A stretch of 64,000 nucleotides of DNA from Rhodoferax sp. (lineage in GTDB: Bacteria; Pseudomonadota; Gammaproteobacteria; Burkholderiales; Burkholderiaceae_C). The notes under the pieces were generated by a model, which had not been told where the DNA came from, made no database searches, and was given only the letters and a program-made list of their open reading frames with translations. Below are positions 19,361-28,488 of this stretch, piece by piece. The stretch's first letter is position 1, and each line of letters opens with the position of its first letter. The position numbers and the translations under genes are program-made. Where the stretch lies: contig JAGRPL010000006.1 in NCBI GenBank assembly GCA_019449595.1, forward strand, positions 233,451 to 297,450. Reading direction: 5' to 3'.

Positions 19361-20182
19361 GTGAACGTCATGAATGCCACGGTTCCTACATCCATATTGC
19401 TTGAGCCATCCGAAGGCACAGGCGCGGCCGGGCGGGTCAGCCTGGTGGGGGCGGGTCCTGGCGATCCCGATTTGTTGACGCTGAAGGCGGCACGCCGTCT
19501 GGCGGAGGCCGATGTCGTGGTCTACGACAACCTGGTAGGCGCCGGGGTGCTGGCCCTGATTCCCGACCACGTGGAGCGCATTTACGTGGGCAAGGAGTCG
19601 TCCAACCATTCGGTGCCACAAGATGAAATCACCCTGCTGCTCATTGCCCAGGCCCAGCGGGGCCGGCGGGTGGTGCGCCTCAAGGGGGGGGACCCCTTTG
19701 TCTTCGGGCGTGGCGGCGAGGAACTCAGTGTGATTGTTGCCGCGGGGGTGCACGCGGAGGTGGTGCCCGGAATTACGGCGGCGCTGGGCGCGTGCGCCGA
19801 TACCGGCATTCCGCTGACGCACCGGGATTTTGCCCAGAGCTGCGTTTTCGTGACCGGGCACCGCAAGGATGGATCGATCGGGCTGGACTGGCCCATGCTG
19901 GCGCGGCCGTTCCAGACCGTGGTGATCTACATGGGGGTGGGCGGCCTGGCGGGCATTGCCGAGCAGCTGGTGCTGCACGGCATGCCGGCCGATACGCCCG
20001 TGGCACTGGTGCGCAATGCCACCCGCGCCGACCAGCAGACGGTGGTGGGCACGCTGCACACCATTGTCGACATTGCTGCCCGTCACCGCATCCAGGCTCC
20101 GGCCTTGATCATCGTGGGCGCGGTTGTTTCGCTGTATGACCCGGTGCTGGCCCATGGCCTGCAGGCCATTTCTCGTTCCTGA
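19361..20182 (+). CDS. nirE: NirE-type uroporphyrinogen-III C-methyltransferase (SUMT)
   Basis: Converts uroporphyrinogen III to precorrin-2, the entry to siroheme and heme d1. About 273 residues. It contains the SUMT motifs VGAGPGDPDLLTLKA and VRLKGGDPFVFGRGGEE. I chose the GTG at 19361, nine bases after AGGA; the ATG at 19370 is equally possible, while the track's TTG at 19331 has no ribosome site. It is a stand-alone SUMT without the CysG dehydrogenase domain and faces the nir operon across the FNR-type box. This favours a dedicated heme d1 role. Confidence 0.88.
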   Translation: MNVMNATVPTSILLEPSEGTGAAGRVSLVGAGPGDPDLLTLKAARRLAEADVVVYDNLVGAGVLALIPDHVERIYVGKESSNHSVPQDEITLLLIAQAQRGRRVVRLKGGDPFVFGRGGEELSVIVAAGVHAEVVPGITAALGACADTGIPLTHRDFAQSCVFVTGHRKDGSIGLDWPMLARPFQTVVIYMGVGGLAGIAEQLVLHGMPADTPVALVRNATRADQQTVVGTLHTIVDIAARHRIQAPALIIVGAVVSLYDPVLAHGLQAISRS

Positions 20183-20191
20183 GCGAGTCCC

Positions 20192-21229
20192 ATGCCCTAC
20201 CGAGCTATTTCTCCGGAGCGCCTGCCCGAATTGCTGCGGCGCATGCCCAAGGCCGAGCTGCACATGCACATCGAAGGCTCGCTGGAGCCCGAGTTGCTGT
20301 TTGCCATGGGCCAGCGCAATGGCGTGCCGCTGGCCTACCCCAGCGTGGAGGCGCTGCGCCAGGCCTACGTGTTCGACAACCTGCAGAGTTTCCTGGACAT
20401 CTACCACGCCGGCACCACGGTGCTCAAGACGGAGCAGGACTTTTTCGACATGACCTGCGCCTACCTGGAGCGCGCGCAGGCCGACAACGTGGTGCACACC
20501 GAGATTTTCTTCGACACCCAGACCCACACCGGCCACGGCCTGAGCACCGAGACCGTCATCAACGGGCTGTACCGTGCCTGTGAAGAGGCACCGGCCCGCT
20601 ATGGCCTGTCGGCCTCGCTGATCCTGTGCTTTTTGCGGCACCTCAGCGAGCGCGAAGCCTTCGAGTGCCTGGAGCAGGCCTTGCCGCTGCGTGACAAGCT
20701 GGTGGGCATTGGCCTGGCCTCAAGTGAGGTCGGCCATCCGCCCGAAAAGTTCGCCCGCGTGTTCGCGCGCGCCCGGGAACTGGGTTTCCGGCTGGTGGCC
20801 CATGCCGGCGAGGAGGCCCCGCCGGCCTACATCTGGAGTGCGCTGGATGTGCTCAAGGTCGAGCGCATCGACCACGGCGTGCAGGCCATCCACGACGCGG
20901 CGCTCATGCAGCGCCTGGTGGCCGAACGCATGCCGCTGACCGTGTGCCCGCTGTCCAATCTCAAGCTGCGGGTGTTTCCCACACTGGAGCAGCACACGCT
21001 CAAGCGCATGCTGGACGCCGGCATTGTGGCCACCGTCAATTCCGATGACCCAGCCTACTTTGGCGGCTACATCAACGAGAACTTCACCCAGACCTTTGCG
21101 GCCCTGGGGATGACGGGGCAGCACGCCTACCAGCTGGCGCGCAACAGCTTTGACGCCAGCTTCATCGGAGAAGCCCGGCGCAAGCAGTATGTGGAGCGCC
21201 TGGACGCGGTGTTCGAGACCTTCGTGTAG
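20192..21229 (+). CDS. Adenosine deaminase family enzyme, probably adenine deaminase
   Basis: Zinc amidohydrolase (345 residues) that removes the amino group of adenine or adenosine to enter the hypoxanthine/xanthine route. It has the metal ligands HMHIEGS, the catalytic HAGEE and SDDPAYF. The wording SSEVGHPP and HAGEEAPPAYIWSALD resembles the adenine deaminase subgroup rather than classical Add; this is a judgement from memory. It starts nine bases after nirE but belongs functionally with the purine genes xdhAB and guaD. A hairpin terminator follows. Confidence 0.87.
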   Translation: MPYRAISPERLPELLRRMPKAELHMHIEGSLEPELLFAMGQRNGVPLAYPSVEALRQAYVFDNLQSFLDIYHAGTTVLKTEQDFFDMTCAYLERAQADNVVHTEIFFDTQTHTGHGLSTETVINGLYRACEEAPARYGLSASLILCFLRHLSEREAFECLEQALPLRDKLVGIGLASSEVGHPPEKFARVFARARELGFRLVAHAGEEAPPAYIWSALDVLKVERIDHGVQAIHDAALMQRLVAERMPLTVCPLSNLKLRVFPTLEQHTLKRMLDAGIVATVNSDDPAYFGGYINENFTQTFAALGMTGQHAYQLARNSFDASFIGEARRKQYVERLDAVFETFV

Positions 21230-21262
21230 CCCCGGTCGGCGGCAACGGCTAAAATCTGCCCC

Positions 21263-21295
21263 AAGGCCCGCTGCTCCGGCGGGCCTTGTCTTTTG
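21263..21295 (+). terminator. Hairpin terminator after the deaminase gene
   Basis: AAGGCCCGC pairs with GCGGGCCTT around a seven-base loop, followed by GTCTTTTG. The T-run is short, so termination may be partial, with readthrough into the second BMP gene. Confidence 0.65.
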
Positions 21296-21322
21296 TGTAC
21301 CGGAGCCATGTAGAGGACCACC

Positions 21323-22426
21323 ATGTACAAAAACCTCGCAGCCACGTTCGTGGCGGCCTGTGCTTTCTCGCTCGCACCTGTGGGTGCTTTTTCCCAGACC
21401 CAGGACACGCCCCCAGCCGCACCGTTGAAGGTCGGCTTTGTGTATGTCACGCCCCTGACCGATGCCGGCTGGGTGCGCCAGCACGAGCAGGGGCGCCTGG
21501 CCCTGGAGGCCGCCCTGGGCAAGGCCGTGCAGACCCGCTACGTGGAAAACGTGGCCGAAGGGCCGGACGCCGAGCGTGTCATCCGCGACCTGGCACGCCA
21601 GGGCCACACACTCATCTTCACGCCCAGCTTTGGCTACATGGAGCCCACGCTCAAGGTGGCGCAGGAGTTTCCGGACGTGAAGTTCGAGTCCATCACCGGC
21701 TACAAGACAGCGCCCAACGTAGCCGCGGCCAATGCGCGCTATTACGAAGGACGCTACCTGGCCGGCATTGCCGCCGGGCGCATGACCCGCAGCAATCTGG
21801 CGGGGTATGTGGCGGGTTTCCCCATTCCCGAAGTGCTGCAGGGTATCAACGCCTTCACGCTGGGCATGCGCTCGGTCAATCCCCAGGCGCAGGTCAAGGT
21901 GGTGTGGCTCAATGAGTGGTTCAACCCTACGCGCGAGCGCGACGCCGCCATGACCCTGTTCAACCAGGACGTGGACGTGATCGCCTTCCACACCGGCTCC
22001 ACCGCCGTCATGGCCGCCGCCCAGGAGCGCGGCAAGCTGGCCGTGGCCTACCACTCCGACATGCGCAAGATCGCGCCCGACGCCCAGATCGTGGCCGTCA
22101 CCCACCAGTGGGGCGACTACTACATCCGGCGCGCCCGCGCCGTGCTGGCCGGTACCTGGAAGAGCGGCACCGTGTGGGGCGGCGTGCGCGAGGGCATGAT
22201 CCGCGTGGGCGACTTTGGCTCCAAAGTGCCCAAGGCCGTGCAGGCGGAAGTGCTGGCACGCCAGAAAGACATTGCCCGTGGCACCTTGCACCCGTTCCAT
22301 GCCACCCAGGTGGTGCGAGATAACGAGGGCCACCCGGTGATCGAGAAGGGCCAGACGCTGAGCGACGCCCAGATTCTGGGCATGAACTGGCTGGTGGAGG
22401 GCGTGCAGGGAAAACCCGGCCATTAG
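21323..22426 (+). CDS. BMP-family substrate-binding protein (orphan paralogue)
   Basis: 367-residue periplasmic binding protein with a signal peptide (ending GAFS-QTQ) and no lipobox, unlike the paralogue at 6487. Shared segments include SFGYMEPTLKVA, TGYKTA, FPIPEVL, NEWFNP and WWGV/VWGGVREG, so the two probably bind related ligands. No ATPase or permease lies beside it; it could serve the transporter at 2.9-6.4 kb. It sits between two purine deaminase genes, which supports a purine base or nucleoside ligand. Confidence 0.88.
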   Translation: MYKNLAATFVAACAFSLAPVGAFSQTQDTPPAAPLKVGFVYVTPLTDAGWVRQHEQGRLALEAALGKAVQTRYVENVAEGPDAERVIRDLARQGHTLIFTPSFGYMEPTLKVAQEFPDVKFESITGYKTAPNVAAANARYYEGRYLAGIAAGRMTRSNLAGYVAGFPIPEVLQGINAFTLGMRSVNPQAQVKVVWLNEWFNPTRERDAAMTLFNQDVDVIAFHTGSTAVMAAAQERGKLAVAYHSDMRKIAPDAQIVAVTHQWGDYYIRRARAVLAGTWKSGTVWGGVREGMIRVGDFGSKVPKAVQAEVLARQKDIARGTLHPFHATQVVRDNEGHPVIEKGQTLSDAQILGMNWLVEGVQGKPGH

Positions 22427-22447
22427 CCCGGTTCAAGCCCGGTTTAA
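22426..22447 (+). repeat. Tandem direct repeat between the BMP paralogue and guaD
   Basis: Two adjacent 11-base units, GCCCGGTTCAA and GCCCGGTTTAA (10/11 identical), fill the 31-base gap before guaD. They begin at the last base of the BMP stop. Function unknown; chance slippage duplication is likely. Confidence 0.5.
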
Positions 22448-22457
22448 GCTTGGGCCC

Positions 22458-23780
22458 ATGAAAGCCTACCGCGCCTGCCTTCTCTGGTTTGCCCCGCACA
22501 GCGAGGGGCCGGCCCGTGCCCTGCTGGAGGAAGATGGCCTGCTGGTGGTGGGCCCCAATGCGGCGGGCGTGCAGGTGGTGCAGGCGGTGGGCGCTTACCG
22601 CGACGTGGCGGGCCGCTACCCGGACGTGCCGGTGGAGCACTTCCCGGGGCGCATCATTGCGCCGGGTTTCGTGGATCTGCACACCCATTACCCGCAGACC
22701 AACGTGATAGGGTCTCCCGCCGAGGGGCTGCTGCCCTGGTTGGAGTACTACACATTTCCAGAGGAAAAACGCTTTGCAGCGCCCGACTACTGTGCGCAGG
22801 CAGCTACGTTTTTCATAGCAGAACTGCTGCGCAACGGTGTGACGACGGCGTTTGCCTTCGCCACCTCGCACCCCGCATCGGTCGACGCCCTGTTCAGTGC
22901 GGCCCAGGCCCGGCACCTGCGCCTGGTCACCGGCCTGTGCCTGATGGACCGCCACGCCCCGGCGGAGCTGCTGAACCAGCCCGTGGCGGGTGCAGCGGCC
23001 GATGCCACCGAGCAGAGCCTGCTGGACTCCGAGGCCCTGATCCAGCGCTGGCACGGCCAGGGCCGCCTGGGTTACGCCATCACACCCCGTTTCGCACCCA
23101 CCAGCACCGACGCCCAGTTGCGCGGCGCGGGGGCACTGGCGGCGCGCTACCCGGACGTGTGGGTCCAGTCCCACGTGGCCGAGAACCGGCAGGAAATTGC
23201 CTGGGCGCGTACGCTGTTTCCTGCTTCGCGCAGCTACCTGGCCACGTATGCCGATTTCGGCCTGATGCGCCCGCGCGCCCTCTACGCCCACTGCATCCAC
23301 TTCGACGATGACGATCGTGCTCTGATGCGCGACACCGGGGCGGCGGCGGCGGTGAGCCCTACCAGCAACCTGTTCCTGGGCAGCGGTTTCTTCGACTATG
23401 CCGGGGCGGACCGCGCAGGCTTTGCGTACGGCCTGGCCAGCGACGTGGGCGCCGGCACCTCGTTCAGCCCGTTTCACACCATGCTGGGGGCCTACTACGT
23501 GGGGCGCGAGGGGCAGACCAAGCCGGGCGTATCCCTGCGCCCGCAGCAGCTGTGGTGGCAGCACACGGCCGGCGCCGCGCGCGCTGCGGGGCTGGACGGC
23601 GTGGTGGGCAATCTGCTGCCGGGCTGCGAGGCCGACTTTGTGGTGCTCAATCCGCAGGCCACGCCCTTGCTGGCGCGCAAGACCGCCCTGGCTGCGAATC
23701 TGGACGAACTGCTGTTCGCCCTGATCGTGCTGGGCGACGACCGGGTGGTGGAACGCACGGTGATTTCACAAGCCTTTTAG
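22458..23780 (+). CDS. guaD: Guanine deaminase
   Basis: Amidohydrolase (440 residues) converting guanine to xanthine, the substrate of the xdhAB product. Zinc ligands lie in PGFVDLHTHYPQ, a His in QSHVAEN, a His in AHCIHF and the Asp in SDVGAG. It starts at MKAYRACL, 31 bases after the BMP paralogue, so they are likely cotranscribed. Residues about 112-121 (YCAQAATFFIAE region) are encoded by repeat copy C without breaking the frame. Confidence 0.92.
   Translation: MKAYRACLLWFAPHSEGPARALLEEDGLLVVGPNAAGVQVVQAVGAYRDVAGRYPDVPVEHFPGRIIAPGFVDLHTHYPQTNVIGSPAEGLLPWLEYYTFPEEKRFAAPDYCAQAATFFIAELLRNGVTTAFAFATSHPASVDALFSAAQARHLRLVTGLCLMDRHAPAELLNQPVAGAAADATEQSLLDSEALIQRWHGQGRLGYAITPRFAPTSTDAQLRGAGALAARYPDVWVQSHVAENRQEIAWARTLFPASRSYLATYADFGLMRPRALYAHCIHFDDDDRALMRDTGAAAAVSPTSNLFLGSGFFDYAGADRAGFAYGLASDVGAGTSFSPFHTMLGAYYVGREGQTKPGVSLRPQQLWWQHTAGAARAAGLDGVVGNLLPGCEADFVVLNPQATPLLARKTALAANLDELLFALIVLGDDRVVERTVISQAF
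22763..22820 (-). repeat. Interspersed repeat copy C (inside guaD)
   Basis: On the minus strand the core is GTAGCTGCCTGCGCA, followed by TCGGGCGCTGCAAAGCG and a T-run. It aligns over its whole length with copy E in the acyl-CoA synthetase gene. It lies opposite to guaD transcription, so the gene reads its complement. Confidence 0.75.
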
Positions 23781-23829
23781 GCCTCCAGCGCCCGCGCTCA
23801 TTGCGCAGGCAGCTCTTCTTTTAGTAGCG
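23774..23829 (-). repeat. Interspersed repeat copy I (guaD-dcd intergenic)
   Basis: Minus-strand core GAGCTGCCTGCGCA followed by GCGGGCGCTGGAGGCC, the clearest example of the second conserved block. It overlaps the guaD stop codon and occupies most of the guaD-dcd gap, close to the dcd promoter region. Confidence 0.75.
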
Positions 23830-23875
23830 TTTGCGGCCTGCTTACAATCACCCCCAACTTAGGAGTTGTGTTCCC

Positions 23876-24448
<573 letters not shown>

Positions 24449-24466
24449 TTCCCGGCTGCTGCGTTC

Positions 24467-25858
24467 TCAGGCCGCCTTGGGCAGGTCTTCGGCCTGCAGG
24501 CGTGCCATGGCGGCCTTCAGGGCTTCGAAGCAGCGCGGGTCCAGGGCCGTGCCAACGGTCTTGGCCATCATTTCCAGCGTCTGCGGAATCGGTACCGCGC
24601 CGCGGTAGGGGCGCTCGGCCGTGATGGCGTCAAAAATATCCGCCGTGGTGATGATGCGGGTTTCCAGATGGATGTCTTCGGCCGTGAGGCCCCGCGGGTA
24701 GCCACGGCCGTCGAGCCGTTCATGGTGCGCGCCGGCCACGCGGGCCAGTTCGCTGAAAGCATGGATCTTGGACAGGATGGATTCGGTCAGGCGCGCATGG
24801 TCGCGCACCGCCGCCCATTCGGCTTCGTCGAGCTTGCCGGCCTTGTCCAGCACACTGTTGCTGACCCCCAGCTTGCCCACGTCGTGCAGGAGTGCACCGC
24901 GCTTGAGCCAGCGCCGGCGCTCCAGGCTCTGGCCCAGCGCTTCGGCGATCAGGTCGGTGTACAGGGCCACGCGGGCGCTGTGGCCGCTGGTGTAGGGGCT
25001 TTTGGAGTCCACCACCTGGCCGAAGGCGGCGGCGATGTCGTCCAGGTAATCCTCGTCCAGCGGCACCACGTGGGCGGCGGGTTCCAGGGCCAGGACGGCG
25101 GTTTCGATGCCGGCTGAACCCAGGATGGACCAGAAGGCGTCGTTCGTTGCCACCGCTTCCATGGCGGCGGCCAGGGTCGGGTCGAACCACTGGCCAGAGC
25201 GACGGCGTACCTCGTCCATGGCCGCTTCGCGCCCGTCGGCCGTGTGGAACACGTCCACCACCTGGGCCAGCAGGGCAATGCGGGCATAGATGGGAATGGC
25301 CTCGCCCTGCAGCTGGTCGGGCTTGCCCTGGCCATTCCAGTGCTCGTCCAGGCTGTAGATGCCGGCGGCGACGCCTTCGGAGAAGCGAAGAAGGCGCGCG
25401 ATCTCCGCGCCGCGCTGGCATCGCGTCTGGATCAACTCCTGCGAATATTCGGGTCCGTTGCGGAAGATGTTGAGCACGCTGCGAAAGCGCTCGGCCAGGC
25501 CCGACTTCAGGCCGGTGTGCTGCAGCACGAAGCGAACCACCTGGGGCAGGCTGTCGCCCACGTGTTTGAAATCGCGCTTGAAATCCAGGTCGTCAGTCAG
25601 GTACAGCTCGCAGATGCGAGCCGCGTTGCTGCTGCAGCCCAGGTCCTTGAGCAGCAGGGTGTAGTACAGCTCCCACTGCTGGGCCTCGCTTAGGCCGATG
25701 GACCGGCCGATGTGCATGCCAATCCAGCAGCAGCGCACGCAGTGCCCCTCGGGCTGGCCTTCGGTGATGTCCAGCGCGTGGCTGAGCGCGCTGATGAGCT
25801 CGGCCAGCTTGAGCCCGGCGGCAATGGGGCTGGGGTCAACCAGGGTTCGTTGGAGCAT
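24467..25858 (-). CDS. Tandem HD / HD-GYP domain protein
   Basis: 463 residues with two HD-type units. The C-terminal half is a full HD-GYP domain, with HDVGK near residue 325 and HHERLDGRGYP near residue 375. This is the signature of cyclic-di-GMP phosphodiesterases. The N-terminal half shows a degenerate version (GHCVRCC, LLLKDLG in place of HD, DEHWNGQGKP). No receiver, transmembrane or other sensor segment is visible. It converges on dcd. The molecular target of the regulation is unknown. Confidence 0.85.
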   Translation of the reverse strand: MLQRTLVDPSPIAAGLKLAELISALSHALDITEGQPEGHCVRCCWIGMHIGRSIGLSEAQQWELYYTLLLKDLGCSSNAARICELYLTDDLDFKRDFKHVGDSLPQVVRFVLQHTGLKSGLAERFRSVLNIFRNGPEYSQELIQTRCQRGAEIARLLRFSEGVAAGIYSLDEHWNGQGKPDQLQGEAIPIYARIALLAQVVDVFHTADGREAAMDEVRRRSGQWFDPTLAAAMEAVATNDAFWSILGSAGIETAVLALEPAAHVVPLDEDYLDDIAAAFGQVVDSKSPYTSGHSARVALYTDLIAEALGQSLERRRWLKRGALLHDVGKLGVSNSVLDKAGKLDEAEWAAVRDHARLTESILSKIHAFSELARVAGAHHERLDGRGYPRGLTAEDIHLETRIITTADIFDAITAERPYRGAVPIPQTLEMMAKTVGTALDPRCFEALKAAMARLQAEDLPKAA

Positions 25859-25990
25859 GGAGCGAGTTTAGGCAGCCCGGGGTGGTCGTTCCGGATCTAG
25901 GGGTATTGGGGGTTGGTCCGGCTTGCTGGAGGCCGGGAAACGATCGCATCCGGGCCTGCAATACCGCGGCCCTACCACCCAACGTGAGAC

Positions 25991-26062
25991 TAGGGGATAA
26001 TACGAGGCTGCCCCCAGCGTTGGGAGGCAGTCAGCTATCGGATGGATAGCACCTCCTTTTGC
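25991..26062 (+). promoter_or_regulatory. Structured leader of the RNA helicase gene
   Basis: GATAAT at 25996-26001 could be a -10 element. Downstream, CTGCC-CCCA/TGGG-(A)-GGCAG forms a nine-pair hairpin at 26008-26030 and GCTATC/GATAGC a second at 26034-26050. CCTCC at 26052-26056 is complementary to GGAGG at 26023-26027, an alternative fold. No normal Shine-Dalgarno precedes the ATG. Regulation is inferred. Confidence 0.5.
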
Positions 26063-26067
26063 TATGC

Positions 26068-27615
26068 ATGACCGATTTGAATACTGAACTCACCCCCCCC
26101 GTTTCCCCCGAAGTTTCCAATGCGCTGACGGCGGATACGCCGCCGATGGCCTTTGCCCAGCTGCAACTGGCCGCACCGATTGCCCGCGCCGTGGCCGAAA
26201 TGGGGTACGAGAGCATGACGCCCATCCAGGCGCAGGCCATCCCGGTGGTCTTGACCGGCAAGGATGTGATGGGCGCGGCCCAGACCGGCACCGGCAAGAC
26301 GGCCGCTTTCGCACTGCCCTTGTTGCAGCGCATGATGAAGCACGAAAACGCCTCCACCTCGCCCGCCCGCCATCCGGTGCGCGCGCTGGTGCTGCTGCCC
26401 ACCCGCGAACTGGCCGACCAGGTTGCCCAGCAGGTGAAGCTGTACGCCAAGTACACCAACCTGCGCAGTGCGGTGGTGTTTGGTGGCATGGACATGAAGC
26501 CCCAGACCCTGGAGCTGAAAAAAGGCGTGGAAGTGCTGGTAGCCACCCCCGGCCGCCTGCTGGACCACATCGAAGCCAAGAACGCCGTCTTGAACCAGGT
26601 GGAATACGTGGTGCTGGACGAAGCCGACCGCATGCTGGACATCGGTTTTCTGCCGGACCTGCAACGCATCCTGTCCTACCTGCCCAAGCAGCGCACCACG
26701 CTCCTGTTCTCGGCCACCTTCTCGCCGGAAATCAAGCGCCTGGCCAACAGCTACCTGCAGAACCCGGTCACCATCGAAGTGGCGCGGTCCAACGCCACGG
26801 CGTCGACGGTGGAGCAGCATTTCTACAGTGTTCCCGAAGACGAGAAGCGCCACGCCCTGCACCAGATCCTGAAATCGCGCGGCATGAAACAGGCTTTTGT
26901 GTTTGTGAACAGCAAGCTCGGTTGCGCCCGTCTGGCGCGCTCGCTGGAGCGCGAGGGCCTCAAGACCGCTGCCCTGCACGGTGACAAGAGCCAGGACGAG
27001 CGCCTGAAGGCGCTGGACGCGTTCAAGAAGGGCGAGGTCGACCTGCTGGTTTGTACCGACGTGGCCGCGCGCGGCCTGGACATCAAGGACGTGCCGGCGG
27101 TGTTCAACTTCGACATCCCGTTCAATGCCGAAGACTACGTGCACCGCATCGGCCGCACCGGCCGCGCCGGCGCATCCGGCCTGGCGGTCAGCTTTGTGGG
27201 CGGCAACAACGACGCCCGTCTGGTGGCCGACATCGAAAAGCTCATCAAGACCAAGATCGAGCTGGAGGCGGTGGAGTTCGACGAGAACAGCCCCGACATC
27301 CGCCGTCAGGGCCGCATCAACGACGGCCGGCGCATGTACGCTGAAGATGGTGGCGACAATGGCCGCAGCGGCGGACGCGGCGAGCGTCGCCCGTCACGTG
27401 ACGAAGCGCCCCGCGCGCCGCGGCCCCCACGCGGCGACTACAGCCGCCCCGCGCAGGCCTCACGCGACCCCTTCTTCGACAAACCGTACGAAGCCCCTGC
27501 GGCGCAGGAAGCGGCGACACCGTCCTGGGAAGCCAGCGCACGTCCGGCAACGCGCAGCATCTCCGCCAACATCAAGCCCAAGGTCAAGGTCGCAGCGCTG
27601 TTCAAGTCACAGTGA
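26068..27615 (+). CDS. rhlE: DEAD-box RNA helicase, RhlE type
   Basis: ATP-dependent RNA helicase (515 residues) for ribosome assembly or RNA decay. Core motifs: AQTGTGKT (I), PTRELA (Ia), TPGRL, DEADRMLD (II), SATF (III), RGLD and HRIGRTGRAG (VI). A basic, low-complexity tail follows (RSGGRGERRPS region) and ends AALFKSQ. The start is the ATG at 26068; the track begins at an unlikely TTG three codons earlier. It converges with apaH, overlapping by nine bases. The structured leader may regulate it. Confidence 0.9.
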   Translation: MTDLNTELTPPVSPEVSNALTADTPPMAFAQLQLAAPIARAVAEMGYESMTPIQAQAIPVVLTGKDVMGAAQTGTGKTAAFALPLLQRMMKHENASTSPARHPVRALVLLPTRELADQVAQQVKLYAKYTNLRSAVVFGGMDMKPQTLELKKGVEVLVATPGRLLDHIEAKNAVLNQVEYVVLDEADRMLDIGFLPDLQRILSYLPKQRTTLLFSATFSPEIKRLANSYLQNPVTIEVARSNATASTVEQHFYSVPEDEKRHALHQILKSRGMKQAFVFVNSKLGCARLARSLEREGLKTAALHGDKSQDERLKALDAFKKGEVDLLVCTDVAARGLDIKDVPAVFNFDIPFNAEDYVHRIGRTGRAGASGLAVSFVGGNNDARLVADIEKLIKTKIELEAVEFDENSPDIRRQGRINDGRRMYAEDGGDNGRSGGRGERRPSRDEAPRAPRPPRGDYSRPAQASRDPFFDKPYEAPAAQEAATPSWEASARPATRSISANIKPKVKVAALFKSQ

Positions 27616-28464
27616 TTTGCCGGGCTGCTGTGCCGCCTGGCAGGCAACCTGGATGAGTTCCTGGGTCCAGGCACCCGCCTGGCTGCCAATGCGCAGGGCG
27701 CTCAGGGCGCCGCCCCACACGCAGCCCGTGTCCAGTGACAGCACGTCGCTGCGGCCCAGCCAGCCCAGCGTGGACCAGTGGCCGAACGCCACCGCCACGT
27801 CGGCCGTGCGTCGACCCGGCACCTCAAACCAGGGCAGATAGCCCGCCGGTGCACTGCCGGAGCTGTCCTTGGTGTCGAATTCCATCTTCCCCTTCGGCGT
27901 GCAGAACCGCAGGCGGGTCAGTGCGTTGACCACCACGCGCAACCGGTCGACGCCGGTGAGGGAGTCTTTCCAGCGCGCGGGTTCGTTGCCATACATCTGG
28001 TGCAAAAAATCCACCAGATCCGGCCCGCGCAACACCACTTCCACTTCTGCTGCCAGCTCCAGGGTTTGCCAGGCCGTCCACTGGGGCAGCACGCCCGCAT
28101 GCACCATCAGCAGGTCGCGTGTGCCAATGCTTTCAAACAGGGCCATGTTCTGCTGGCACAGCCAGGCCAGCATGGCGGAGCGGTCCGGCGCGTTCAGAAT
28201 GCCGTCCAGGGTGTCCGTGCGGTGGGGCTTGCGCACGCCATGCGCCACGGTGAGCAGGTGCAGGTCGTGGTTGCCCAGCAGGCAGCGGGCGGCGGTGCCG
28301 TAGCCCATCAGGCGGCGCAGCACGGCGGCCGAGTCGGGGCCGCGGTTGACCAGGTCACCGAGCAGGTAGATGGTGTCGCGACTGGGGGAAAAATCCAGGG
28401 TGTCGAGCAGGCGCTGCAGCGCGGTGTCGCAGCCTTGGACATCGCCAATAAGGTAAAGTGCCAT
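27607..28464 (-). CDS. apaH: Bis(5'-nucleosyl)-tetraphosphatase, symmetrical
   Basis: Metallophosphoesterase (285 residues) that hydrolyses Ap4A to two ADP and can remove Np4-type RNA caps. Metal-binding motifs GDVQGC, GDLVNRGPDS and GNHD are in the first 70 residues, with a His in MVHAGVLP and the GHWSTLG region later. The start MALYLIGD was chosen at 28464 because the phosphoesterase motif begins at once; the track extends about 100 residues into the divergent membrane-protein gene. Confidence 0.93.
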   Translation of the reverse strand: MALYLIGDVQGCDTALQRLLDTLDFSPSRDTIYLLGDLVNRGPDSAAVLRRLMGYGTAARCLLGNHDLHLLTVAHGVRKPHRTDTLDGILNAPDRSAMLAWLCQQNMALFESIGTRDLLMVHAGVLPQWTAWQTLELAAEVEVVLRGPDLVDFLHQMYGNEPARWKDSLTGVDRLRVVVNALTRLRFCTPKGKMEFDTKDSSGSAPAGYLPWFEVPGRRTADVAVAFGHWSTLGWLGRSDVLSLDTGCVWGGALSALRIGSQAGAWTQELIQVACQAAQQPGKSL

Positions 28465-28488
28465 GCTGTTTATTCTCGCTTGGGTTTC

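Noticed and set aside
26048-26060. Remnant of a 16S rRNA 3' end (CACCTCCTTTT-like)
   Set aside because: Upstream bases do not match the 16S 3' helix; only the anti-SD-like stretch is shared.
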